Below are positions 51,252 through 59,070 of a DNA stretch of 64,000 nt, in pieces. The stretch is from contig NZ_CP170508.1 in the NCBI RefSeq assembly GCF_052055875.1, positions 2,294,001 to 2,358,000 on the forward strand, read 5' to 3'. The notes beneath the pieces are model-generated. The model saw only the letters and a list, made by a program, of their open reading frames with translations. It ran no database searches and was not told the DNA's origin. Source of the stretch: Methanosphaerula subterraneus (GTDB lineage Archaea > Halobacteriota > Methanomicrobia > Methanomicrobiales > Methanospirillaceae). Position 1 is the stretch's first letter, and each line of letters begins with the position of its first letter. The position numbers and the translations under genes were made by a program.

Positions 51252-51451
51252 TCAGAGGTCCCTGGTGATCTCCGGGATCCCGCCCTCATCACCTCAAAGA
51301 CCCGCCTGGCATGTCCCACAGTATATTGTTCGCCCGTCCACTCTGGTGGTCGGGAGGTACCGGAGACTACCGGACTCCAGTGTTCTTCTGCAGGAAGATA
51401 GTTAATGGGCAGACCGTTCAGGGTGAACGTGATATCGCTGCCGGTCACACC
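51252..51451. other. Spacer with a possible short minus-strand frame
   Basis: A GTG-started minus-strand frame (51155-51448; begins TGSDITFTLNGLPINYLPAE) gives protein-like sequence for the first 50 residues but overlaps the response regulator by about 100 bases. It may be a gene fragment following the convergent receiver-PAS gene. No firm call is made. Confidence 0.3.
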
Positions 51452-54157
51452 CTAAGGAATCTGGTAATGTTTGCGCAAAAACCCCCGAACCTTCTCTGAA
51501 GCGACCCAGCCCTGGTCGAGCTGGGTGACGAGGTCGTTGATCGACTTCACCTGGACAAGGATCTTCTGGGCGAATGCAGGTTCTTCCAGGTCGGCAAGCC
51601 CGACGATCACCGCCAGGGGATTCCGGATCTCATCGTTCAACGCTGCCATCTGTGTCAGGTTCTCCTGAATCTGCTCGAGTGCAGCCCGCTCGAGCTGCTG
51701 CAGTTCACGCCGTTCGGTGATATCCCTGGCCACCGCGAGTCCGACCTGCGTGCCCTGCAGTTCGATCAGCACTGCATTGATCTCCACAGGTACCATCGAC
51801 CCGGTCCGTCCGACCAGAGTCGACTCAAGGGTGACGTACCCATAATGTTCGAGATCGGTCTGCAGGGTCCTGATCTGCTCAGGATGGGATGCCAGCACCT
51901 GTTCAAAGGGCATGGCGAGCAGTTCTTCGCGCGTATATCCAAGCCTGGCGCAGGTCGCCCGGTTTACCTCGGTCATCCTCGGATGCTCCCGCTCTTCCAC
52001 CTGGATCAGGAAGATCAGATCGCTGGTGCTGTTGAAGAGGGTTCGGAACTTCTCCTCGCTCTCGGCGAGGGCCTCCTCGGCCCTGATCCGGTCGGTGATA
52101 TCGTGGACGATCGTGTACAGCAGCCGGTCCCCGCGGATGATCAGAGGGCCGGTATAGAGTTCGACCTCCCGGATGGTGCCGTCGGCGAGGCGATGGCGGG
52201 CATGGAAGGTCTGCTGGGTCTGGGCTGCTGCTTTTTCGATCTCGGCACGCAGATCCGGTTCAGGTAAGGGGTTCATATCGGTCGCATGCAACTGTGTCAT
52301 CCTCTGGTGGCTGTAACCGTAGAACCTGAGGGCAGCCGGGTTGGCGTCCACAATTGCCAGGGTCTCTGGGTCCACGAGCATCATCGCCGCAGGGTTGTTG
52401 TCGAAGAGCGACCGGTACCGCTCCTCGTTCTCGCGGAGGGCCAGTTCCTGCTCTTTCTGGTCGGTGATGTCCCGGATCGATTCGATCGCACCGACCACCA
52501 TGCCGGTGGTGTCATAGAGCGGTGAGGCGATCCCCCAGAGGAACGCTCCCCGGCCCTGCCGGATCGCCGGGGCAACCGCCTCGCCGATCAACCGATCCCC
52601 ATGCTCTTCAAACCGTGTGAAGGGTGGTCGTGGCCCGGTCTGCCCGCCGGGGACCAGATCGATCAGCATCAACCGGTCCTCGCCATAGAAGGCCCTGGCA
52701 TAGGCGTGGTTCCGGTTCCCGATGATCGCGGATCCTTCGACTCCAGTAAGCTCGGTCATCGCCCTGTTCCAGGCGATCACCTGCTGGTCGGTGTCGATCA
52801 CGAAGGTGGCATCGGGCAGGAACTCGATGATCTGCGCAAGGCGCTGATATAATGCCTGGAGACGTTCTTCGGCCTGTTTTCTGCCGGTGATCACCTGGGC
52901 CATCGCCATCCCACCGGTGATCGCGCCGCTGCCGTCCCGCACCGGAAGCGTACGTACCTCGAGGACCTCCCCTTGAAAGGCCATCTCAAAGGTTCTCTCT
53001 TCTCCCTTCAGCGCATCGACGAAATGGGGACGGATCATCGCAAGCATCTCCCCGGAGAAGACCTCGTCGATCGTCCTCCCGACCAGCACCTCAGCCGAGA
53101 GGCCGGTTGCAGGGAGGTCCTTTCCGTCTGCGAGGGTATATCGGAGGTCCTGGTCGAAGAGGAAGACACCCCCGTTCGGGAAATGTGCGGCCAGCGCCCG
53201 GTACCGTGCCTCGCTGGCCCGCAGCCGTGCTTCCGCCCTGTTCCGCTGCTGCTCGGTCTCGATCATCGAGAGGCCGAAGGCGATGTCGGTGGTCAGTTCC
53301 CGAAGGAGTCTCACCTCCTCCCCGTTGAAGAAGTCCGTGACTGATGCAAAGAAGGTGAGTGCCCCTGGGGTCCCCTGCTCGGTGATCAGCGGAAAGGCCG
53401 CGACAGATCGGTATCCCCGTGCCAGGGTCTCATCCCGCCATGGCGCCATCCTGGGATCAGTTGAAATATCATTCATCAGCACCGGCCGGCCTTCGCGTAT
53501 GGCGGTCCCGGTCGGTCCCCGGCCTGCCGGGATGTCCTGCACCGAGATGGTGATGGCGTCCAGGTACCCGGCGACATGTCCGGCCGAGGCCACCGGAACC
53601 ACCAGCCCGGTCTGAGGATCGGTGATCCCGGCCCAGGCCTGCAGAAACCCCCCGTCCTCGACCGCGATCCTGCACGATGCAGAGAGGAGCTGTACCTGGT
53701 CATGGATTCGTATCAGGGCACGGTTGGTCGATTGGAGCACGGCATTGAGCCGGCCCAGTCGGATCACCCGTTCCTCTCCGCGCCGCTGCAGCACGGCCCT
53801 GGTGATCTTCTCTGCCAGTTCTGCGAACTGCACCTTTGCCACGCCCTTCTTCTGGACGTAGAAGTCTGCACCTGCTTCATAGGCCTCTGCAACGACCTCT
53901 TCCGTGCCCCGACCGGAGAAGAGGATGAAGGGCAGTCCGGGATATGCCCTGCGGACTGCATGTAGGAGTTCGATCCCGTCGGCTCCCTGCATCACAAAGT
54001 CGGCGACCACTGCATCCGGAAGGTCTGCCCTGAGCTGCTTCAGCGCCTCCTCTGCCGAGGCCGCGCTCCTGACCATGTACTCGCCGGTCTTTTCGAGCGA
54101 TCTCTTTCCGATATCCAGCAGGTCCAGCTCGTCATCGACGAGGAGTACAGTGATCAT
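51452..54157 (-). CDS. Receiver-GAF-PAS protein with degenerate kinase end
   Basis: A 901-residue cytosolic protein. It has a receiver (about 1-122; VDDELDLLDIGKR, phospho-Asp in AVVADFVMQGADG, Lys in YVQKKG), a GAF domain (about 145-310), four PAS domains (about 325-435, 440-570, 575-695, 700-820) and a C-terminal 75-residue HisKA-like helical region. In MAALNDEIRNPLAVIVGLAD the expected phospho-accepting His is Asn. No HATPase_c domain follows; the protein ends GWVASEKVRGFLRKHYQIP. It therefore cannot phosphorylate itself, and must act as a phosphate-receiving scaffold or dimeric adaptor. Related proteins with this ending recur in Methanomicrobiales (recollection). Confidence 0.9.
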   Translation of the reverse strand: MITVLLVDDELDLLDIGKRSLEKTGEYMVRSAASAEEALKQLRADLPDAVVADFVMQGADGIELLHAVRRAYPGLPFILFSGRGTEEVVAEAYEAGADFYVQKKGVAKVQFAELAEKITRAVLQRRGEERVIRLGRLNAVLQSTNRALIRIHDQVQLLSASCRIAVEDGGFLQAWAGITDPQTGLVVPVASAGHVAGYLDAITISVQDIPAGRGPTGTAIREGRPVLMNDISTDPRMAPWRDETLARGYRSVAAFPLITEQGTPGALTFFASVTDFFNGEEVRLLRELTTDIAFGLSMIETEQQRNRAEARLRASEARYRALAAHFPNGGVFLFDQDLRYTLADGKDLPATGLSAEVLVGRTIDEVFSGEMLAMIRPHFVDALKGEERTFEMAFQGEVLEVRTLPVRDGSGAITGGMAMAQVITGRKQAEERLQALYQRLAQIIEFLPDATFVIDTDQQVIAWNRAMTELTGVEGSAIIGNRNHAYARAFYGEDRLMLIDLVPGGQTGPRPPFTRFEEHGDRLIGEAVAPAIRQGRGAFLWGIASPLYDTTGMVVGAIESIRDITDQKEQELALRENEERYRSLFDNNPAAMMLVDPETLAIVDANPAALRFYGYSHQRMTQLHATDMNPLPEPDLRAEIEKAAAQTQQTFHARHRLADGTIREVELYTGPLIIRGDRLLYTIVHDITDRIRAEEALAESEEKFRTLFNSTSDLIFLIQVEEREHPRMTEVNRATCARLGYTREELLAMPFEQVLASHPEQIRTLQTDLEHYGYVTLESTLVGRTGSMVPVEINAVLIELQGTQVGLAVARDITERRELQQLERAALEQIQENLTQMAALNDEIRNPLAVIVGLADLEEPAFAQKILVQVKSINDLVTQLDQGWVASEKVRGFLRKHYQIP

Positions 54158-54312
54158 AGCAGCCCTCTCCGTTGGTATTCTCTAATGCAGGGTTCACCAA
54201 AAATAGTTTCCCCCGGCACTGGAGGTGTGGTTAAAATCGGGAGGGTCGGAGAGCCGCCCTGGTCCCGGCTCTGCTGATATCGCTGGTGGTGTGGTACGAA
54301 AAGAGGGGATAA

Positions 54313-55536
54313 TTAAAGGGCTTTGACCCTGCGTCCGAGGTCCCTGCCCATCTCAAAGCAGCGGTCGAGTTCGGACCCGTCAGGGCGGTAGTGCACCTCG
54401 AAGCCTTCATTGATCACCTCGATCCCTGCCGTCCGCAGTGAATCAGTGATGTAGTGGATCGCCCCGCCCTTGCCGCCGTGTGAGCCGAAGGCGAACCCGA
54501 TCTTCTTGTGTTCGAGTTTTCCAGGCCGCAGACCGCGCAGGTAACTGAGGAAGTCGGCGACGGTCGGGTAGACCTCGTCCTGCAGGGTGGGGGAGCCGAC
54601 CAGCACCGCCTTGGACTCCAGGATCTCGGGGACGATGTTGGACCGGTGCGTCCCTTCGACCTTGCCGTCCTTGAGGATGCAGACCTTCACATCGACTCCT
54701 TCGGCCATGATCCCCTCGGCCAGGGCCTGGGCCATCATGTCGGTGGAGTGGTGCATGGTGTCGAAGACGATCGTCACCTTGTCCTTGGAGACGCCTTTCG
54801 ACCAGTTCACGTACGCCCCCAGGAGGTCGGCAACGTAGGACCGCCAGATCACGCCATGGCTCGGGGCGATCATCCTGATCTCGATCCCGAGAGTTCCGAC
54901 CTCTTCGAGTTTCTTGAGCACCTTCCTGGCGAGCGGGGTGAGCAGGTTCGCGTAGAACTTCCTGGCATGGAGGAGCGCCTCGTCCTTGCCGAGCTGGTCG
55001 TCGAACCTGGCCGCTGACGCGATGTGCTGTCCGAACGCGTCGTTCGAGAAGAGGATCTTCTCCTCGGCGAGATAGGTGAACATCGAGTCCGGCCAGTGGA
55101 GCATCGGCGCCTCGAGGAAGACGAGCGTCTTGCCGCCCAGGTTCACGGAGTCCCCGCTCTTCGTCTCGATAAAGTTCCAGCCTTCGGTGCTGTAGTGGCG
55201 TCCAAACCCGGTCACGGCGGCTGCGGTGCAGTAGATCGGAACACCCGGGATCAGCTTCGCCATGCCGGGCAGGCCGCCGGAGTGGTCGATCTCGACATGA
55301 TTCGCGACGATGAGGTCGATCTTTGCCGGGTCGATGATCTCCCGGACCCTGGCGAGCAGTTGCTTCTCAAACCCCGGGTAGGTGTTGTCGATCAGGGCGA
55401 CCTTCTCGGTGCCGACGACCAGATAGGCATTGTAGGTGGTGCCGGGCAGCGTGTACCCATGGTAGTCCCTGATGTTCCAGTCGATTGCCCCGACCCAGTA
55501 GACGCCGGGGGCCAGTTCAGTTGCTGTGGCTTTCAT
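54313..55536 (-). CDS. fprA: A-type flavoprotein, probable F420H2 oxidase
   Basis: A 407-residue flavodiiron protein that reduces oxygen to water with reduced F420 in methanogens (known for the family). The metallo-beta-lactamase domain supplies the di-iron ligands: NHVEIDHSGG, with later HWPDSMFTY, NDAFGQH and PSHGVIW. The C-terminal flavodoxin domain (about 255-400) has VFDTMHHSTDMMAQ for FMN. The start ATG 55536 (MKATATELAPGVYWVG) was chosen over an upstream ATG at 55596 because GGAG lies in front and the upstream part would cover the promoter. Divergent from an MsvR-like regulator, as in other methanogens. Confidence 0.93.
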   Translation of the reverse strand: MKATATELAPGVYWVGAIDWNIRDYHGYTLPGTTYNAYLVVGTEKVALIDNTYPGFEKQLLARVREIIDPAKIDLIVANHVEIDHSGGLPGMAKLIPGVPIYCTAAAVTGFGRHYSTEGWNFIETKSGDSVNLGGKTLVFLEAPMLHWPDSMFTYLAEEKILFSNDAFGQHIASAARFDDQLGKDEALLHARKFYANLLTPLARKVLKKLEEVGTLGIEIRMIAPSHGVIWRSYVADLLGAYVNWSKGVSKDKVTIVFDTMHHSTDMMAQALAEGIMAEGVDVKVCILKDGKVEGTHRSNIVPEILESKAVLVGSPTLQDEVYPTVADFLSYLRGLRPGKLEHKKIGFAFGSHGGKGGAIHYITDSLRTAGIEVINEGFEVHYRPDGSELDRCFEMGRDLGRRVKAL

Positions 55537-55567
55537 TGTTCTGCTTCTCCAATGGTTAGTTCTGGGG

Positions 55568-55595
55568 TATACGAACATTCCATTATATACGAACA
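55568..55595. promoter_or_regulatory. Candidate MsvR operator: perfect 10-bp direct repeat
   Basis: TATACGAACA occurs at 55568-55577 and again at 55586-55595, 18 bases apart (start to start), in the gap between the divergent flavoprotein and regulator genes. The half-site TACGAA matches what I recall for MsvR boxes in Methanothermobacter and Methanosarcina, which combine TTCGTA with TACGAA. Here both are in the same orientation. The first copy overlaps the probable flavoprotein promoter; AT-rich CATTATATAC between them could be the TATA element. Confidence 0.6.
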
Positions 55596-55616
55596 ATCCT
55601 ATATCTAGATTACGGT

Positions 55617-56396
55617 ATGTCAGTGAAGAAGTCAGGAGAAGAAAGTCATACCCCGGCCGTCGCCCTCTTTTCGACGGATGAGGGGATCCGGACGGTGGGC
55701 GGCCAGGTCCAGATGCGGATTCTTTCGATGCTCGGGAAGGAGGACCTGAGTTTCGACCAGATCGTGGCCCGGTCGGGGAGGGCCAAGTCCACGATCTCGG
55801 TCCATCTGAAGGGGCTGGTCGACGGAGGGGTCCTGACGGTCAGGGCCGACCCGGAGGACCGCCGAAAGAAGTTCTTCTCGCTCGCCTCCCGCCATGTCGG
55901 GGACCTCTCCTCAGGGGACCTGCTCAGGTCTGACCTGGGCGCCTACCTGAAGGGCTACGCCGGCGCCGACGCGCCGCCCCCGGACTTCTTCCGACTCCTC
56001 TTCCAGACCCTCCGGGTCACCCTCCTCGCCGACGGGATCAACATCGACCCGCTCCTCTTCTCCACCGGGCTGCATGTCGGCGAGGCGGTAACCCCGTCCG
56101 TCGTCGGCCCGGATCTTGCGACCCTGCTCGCAAACCTGGCCCGGTTCTGGGAGAAGCACCGGCTCGGCAGGGTCGAGGTGGTCTCGCTCGATCCGGTCAC
56201 CCTCTTTGTGTACGACTGCTTTGAGTGCGGGGACCTGCCGAATATCGGCAGACCTGCCTGCGCCTTCGACGCAGGGGTCCTGAGTGCTGTCTTCTCCGAT
56301 TATTATCATCTGACCCTGACTGCGCAGGAGACGGCCTGTTATGCGATGGGCGACGATCACTGCTGCTTTGTGATCAACCCCGGGTCTCTCCCCTGA
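55617..56396 (+). CDS. msvR: MsvR-like redox regulator (HTH + V4R domain)
   Basis: A 259-residue regulator with an N-terminal ArsR-type winged helix (about 25-95: QVQMRILSMLGKEDLSFDQI, RSGRAKSTISVHLKGLVDGG) and a C-terminal V4R domain (about 120-255). Cysteines cluster in YDCFECGDLPNIGRPACAF and ETACYAMGDDHCCFVINPG, as in MsvR, which senses oxidants through V4R cysteines and controls flavoprotein genes (known in Methanothermobacter). It is divergent from the flavoprotein gene with repeated sites between them, which strongly supports the assignment. Its last 23 bases overlap the convergent PAP2 gene. Confidence 0.9.
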   Translation: MSVKKSGEESHTPAVALFSTDEGIRTVGGQVQMRILSMLGKEDLSFDQIVARSGRAKSTISVHLKGLVDGGVLTVRADPEDRRKKFFSLASRHVGDLSSGDLLRSDLGAYLKGYAGADAPPPDFFRLLFQTLRVTLLADGINIDPLLFSTGLHVGEAVTPSVVGPDLATLLANLARFWEKHRLGRVEVVSLDPVTLFVYDCFECGDLPNIGRPACAFDAGVLSAVFSDYYHLTLTAQETACYAMGDDHCCFVINPGSLP

Positions 56397-57297
56397 GCTG
56401 GCCGGTCCTCTCCCCGCGGTGCCGGCAGATGGCCGGTACCCCTGCCGTGATCCACCACCCGCAGATCGCGGCGCCCAGGGTGATGAGCACCCAGCAGAGG
56501 GGAGACCTGGTCAGATCTGCCAGTACTTTCACCCCTCCTGCGAGCAACAGCAGCCCGGCGGTTCCCCAGAGGTATCTGGTCACCTTTTCTCGGGTCGTCA
56601 GGGCCGGCGGGAATCCCAGGCGGTGTTCGGTCAGGACCGCCCCGGTGGCGATCCCAAAGAAGAGCCCGGTCCAGATCAGGTGGTCCGTGGGGTCGAGCGG
56701 CCCGGTCAGCGATGTGAACGCCGATACTCCGACCGGCCAGAGTCCGCCTGCAGCCAGGCAGACCGGGTAGAGCGCGAGCAGCAGCACCGATCCCCCGATC
56801 GCCACCAGCATCTGACGGCTGATCGTCAGCCCTCGCAGCCATCCGGTCAGCCGGCGGTCAACGACCAGCAGTACGGCCACCAGCAGAAGCCCGACAAACG
56901 TCCCGGCTATCACCTGGCCTGGCGTGTGTGCAGCAACCAGCACCCTGCCCGCCCCGACGGTCAGGATCAGGAGACCCGCAACAGCGAACGCCGGCAGGGT
57001 CCTGACCTTTCCGGCGAGCCAGCCGGTTGCAGTGGCGGTCATCTCTGCATGGCCGGACGGGAAGGCGTACGACGGTTCCCCCGGCCACCCCCCTACCAGC
57101 GCGGAACCCCACGAGAGGCGTGGGACTTGGAAGAGAACCTTCAACCCGGTGTTCAGCCCGCCGCTCACCATCGTCAGCAGCATCGCCCGCAGGCCGAGGG
57201 CGGGGTCGACGCACCAGTACAGGGCGGGGAGGAGGAGCAGGACCAGGTACATCAGGTTCGAAAAAAGGTTCCCGGCAAGAATCGCGATACTCTCCAT
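56374..57297 (-). CDS. PAP2-superfamily membrane phosphatase
   Basis: A 307-residue membrane protein with about eight helices. The phosphatase motifs are present: PSYAFPSGHAEMTATATGWL (PSGH) and VGAGRVLVAAHTPGQVIAG (Arg and His of the third motif). KVLFQVPRLSW near residue 55 may be the first motif. It probably removes phosphate from a lipid pyrophosphate such as a polyprenyl carrier or archaeal lipid precursor (inference). The following plus-strand gene encodes a dolichol-kinase-like protein; together they would interconvert lipid alcohol and phosphate. It overlaps the end of the msvR gene. Confidence 0.87.
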   Translation of the reverse strand: MESIAILAGNLFSNLMYLVLLLLPALYWCVDPALGLRAMLLTMVSGGLNTGLKVLFQVPRLSWGSALVGGWPGEPSYAFPSGHAEMTATATGWLAGKVRTLPAFAVAGLLILTVGAGRVLVAAHTPGQVIAGTFVGLLLVAVLLVVDRRLTGWLRGLTISRQMLVAIGGSVLLLALYPVCLAAGGLWPVGVSAFTSLTGPLDPTDHLIWTGLFFGIATGAVLTEHRLGFPPALTTREKVTRYLWGTAGLLLLAGGVKVLADLTRSPLCWVLITLGAAICGWWITAGVPAICRHRGERTGQLRGETRG

Positions 57298-57395
57298 CTC
57301 TCTCCTCTCCCCCAGTTTTGGCGCCTGCCTGTAGATAGGATCTTTGATGGAGGATGTCAGGATTTCCTTAATAGCTTGAACGTAGATGATGGTAT

Positions 57396-57941
57396 ATGCG
57401 CGAGGACCTCCGCCAGGTTTTGCATCTCCTGATCGGCCTGGTGATCGCAGCCCTGATCCAGTTCATCGAGCCAGCGGTGGCGGTCCCGCTGCTTGCCGTG
57501 GGCCTGCTTGGGGGGATGGTGGTCGCCGATGCGATAAGCCGTGGGTTCCATCTCCCCCTGATCTCCTGGATCCTGGCTCAGGCCGAGCGGAGCGGGGCGG
57601 TCCCCGGGCAGGGCACCTTCTTCTTTGTGATGAGTGCGCTGGCCTGCCTGGTCCTCTTCGGGAGTGAGACGGCCGCGATCGGGGTGCTGGTGCTGGCGGT
57701 GCTGGACAGCGTGACGGCCCTGGCCGGGATGACCTTCGGCAGGCGGAAGATCTATCATAACCGAACCCTTGAGGGGACGATGTCCGGGATCGTGGTGATG
57801 GCCGGCATCCTCTTCTTTCTCATGCCTCTCCCCCAGGCCGTGCTGGTCTCCGTCGTCGCCGGGGTGATCGAGCTCTATGCCCCGGTCGACGACAACCTGC
57901 TGATCCCAGTTGGGGTCTGCCTGTTGATCACAGCACTCTGA
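57396..57941 (+). CDS. Dolichol kinase / CTP-dependent polyprenol kinase family membrane protein
   Basis: A 181-residue membrane protein with about five helices. Family signatures are VLHLLIGLVIAALI (R...H...G start), GAVPGQGTFFFVMSALACL, LDSVTALAGMTFGRRKIYHN (Asp in the first helix end, FGRRK loop), RTLEGTMSGIV and the end IELYAPVDDNLLIPVGVCL. This is the SEC59/VTE5-type kinase core. It would phosphorylate dolichol or a related isoprenoid alcohol for glycan carriers or lipid salvage. The exact substrate is not known. It follows the divergent PAP2 phosphatase by 98 bases. Confidence 0.87.
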   Translation: MREDLRQVLHLLIGLVIAALIQFIEPAVAVPLLAVGLLGGMVVADAISRGFHLPLISWILAQAERSGAVPGQGTFFFVMSALACLVLFGSETAAIGVLVLAVLDSVTALAGMTFGRRKIYHNRTLEGTMSGIVVMAGILFFLMPLPQAVLVSVVAGVIELYAPVDDNLLIPVGVCLLITAL

Positions 57942-58108
57942 CCGTCGACTCCAACAGTTCTCGGCGGTTCTATTCGAGAAACAGTGATTGGAGTGGCTCT
58001 CCAGGTCGACGCTGCCCGCGGCTTATCTCTTTTGACAACCCATACCTCCACATAAAAATTCGTGTTGTATTTAACTAAGGCGACCAGATTGAATGGATAG
58101 AGGAGACC
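57942..58108. other. Spacer before the isochorismatase-like gene
   Basis: The 167-base gap holds a probable TATA box near 58067-58077 (TGTATTTAACT) for the next gene and no coding region. I looked for a copy of the tRNA-Leu 3' end here, expected if the neighbouring gene had come in by site-specific integration, and did not find one. Confidence 0.4.
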
Positions 58109-58834
58109 ATGGACCTTGAACAGTTCGTTCGAAACAACCGGCCGTTTCTCGCCTGGTTGTTGGAGTGGCACGATGGCCTTCCCACCTGGACCTGGGATGA
58201 AATCCTCCAGATGGTGGGCGGCGACGCCGGCCGCATCGCCGTCCTGGCCGTGGACGTGACGGGCGGCTTTTGCAGAGGGGGAGCTCTGGCCAGCGAACGC
58301 GTGGCCCGCATCGTCGATCCCATCACCCTGGTCTTTAACCGGGCGCATGAGGCGGGGGTGCGCCATTTTCTCCTGCCTCAGGACACTCACACCGAAGACG
58401 CCGTCGAGTTCGGCAGTTATCCCCCCCACTGCACGCGGGGCAGCGACGAACCACTGACGGTAAGCGAGCTGCGGAACCTTCCCTTCGCCGGCCTGTTCAC
58501 GATCTTCGAAAAGGATTCGATCAGTTCGGACATCGACACCGGTCTTGGGGAGTGGCTGGACCGGCGCCCGGAGGTGACGACGCTGATCGTCACCGGCGAC
58601 TGCACAGATCTGTGCGTCTACCACTTGGCCATGTACCTGCGGCTGCGGGCCAATGTCCGCAGCCTGCGTGATGTGCGGGTCATCGTGCCCCTGGACAGCA
58701 TCGACACCTTTGACCTGTCCGTGGAAGAGGCACGCCGGGTCGGCGCCATGCCCCACGACGCCGATCTGTTGCATCTGGTCTTCGCTCACGCCATGGCCAG
58801 CAACGGCGTCGAGATAGTCAGACAGGTGGTGTAG
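58109..58834 (+). CDS. Isochorismatase/nicotinamidase-family cysteine hydrolase
   Basis: A 241-residue hydrolase. The catalytic Asp is in VLAVDVTGGFCRG, Lys in TIFEKDSISS, and the nucleophilic Cys in VTGDCTDLCVYHLAMYLRL. PQDTHTEDAVEFGSYPPHCTRGSD supplies metal-binding Asp/His/Glu of the nicotinamidase type, so deamidation of nicotinamide to nicotinate is a reasonable guess. Codon use (many CGC, TTG, GCC) differs from the neighbours, and the gene resembles bacterial more than methanogen proteins (impression). It lies next to the 3' end of tRNA-Leu and is followed by a truncated second frame, both suggesting lateral entry. Confidence 0.8.
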   Translation: MDLEQFVRNNRPFLAWLLEWHDGLPTWTWDEILQMVGGDAGRIAVLAVDVTGGFCRGGALASERVARIVDPITLVFNRAHEAGVRHFLLPQDTHTEDAVEFGSYPPHCTRGSDEPLTVSELRNLPFAGLFTIFEKDSISSDIDTGLGEWLDRRPEVTTLIVTGDCTDLCVYHLAMYLRLRANVRSLRDVRVIVPLDSIDTFDLSVEEARRVGAMPHDADLLHLVFAHAMASNGVEIVRQVV

Positions 58835-58835
58835 C

Positions 58836-58922
58836 ATGGCAGAAACCGGCCGTCTGGCGGACGAGATCATCGCCAGACCCCGGCGGCGTGGTCTTTACTC
58901 GACCAAAAAAAATGACAGATGA
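58836..58922 (+). pseudogene. Truncated start of a second co-transferred gene
   Basis: An ATG one base after the hydrolase stop opens a 28-residue frame, MAETGRLADEIIARPRRRGL and further, that breaks off shortly afterwards. The spacing is that of a translationally coupled downstream gene. The sequence looks like the beginning of a normal enzyme; nicotinate phosphoribosyltransferase would be a natural partner, but identity is not shown. Confidence 0.35.
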
Positions 58923-58952
58923 ACGTCCCGGTATCGCCGGTCTGATCGTTGA

Positions 58953-59035
58953 TGCGGGGAAAGGGATTCGAACCCTTGAACTCCTGCGAGAGACGCTCTT
59001 GAGGCGCCCACCTTTGGCCTCTTGGTTATCCCCGC
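58953..59035 (-). tRNA. tRNA-Leu (anticodon CAA)
   Basis: Minus-strand sequence folds into a class II tRNA. The acceptor stem GCGGGGA pairs with TCCCCGC, the discriminator is A, the anticodon stem GGCGC/GCGTC carries loop CTCAAGA, a long variable arm (TCTCGCAGGAG region) follows, and the T arm is AAGGG-TTCGAAT-CCCTT. The anticodon CAA reads TTG leucine codons. CCA is not encoded. I see no intron. The gene is 83 bases. Confidence 0.93.
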
Positions 59036-59070
59036 GTCTGTACCTATTGCCGGTGATCTCTGTTAAATCT

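Noticed and set aside
51155..51448. GTG-started minus-strand frame between the receiver-PAS gene and the response regulator
   Set aside because: First half looks protein-like but it overlaps the response regulator by about 100 bases and has no recognised family; mentioned only as a spacer note.
57942..58108. Duplicate of the tRNA-Leu 3' end (att site)
   Set aside because: Looked for the CCTTTCCCCGC-type sequence and found none by eye.
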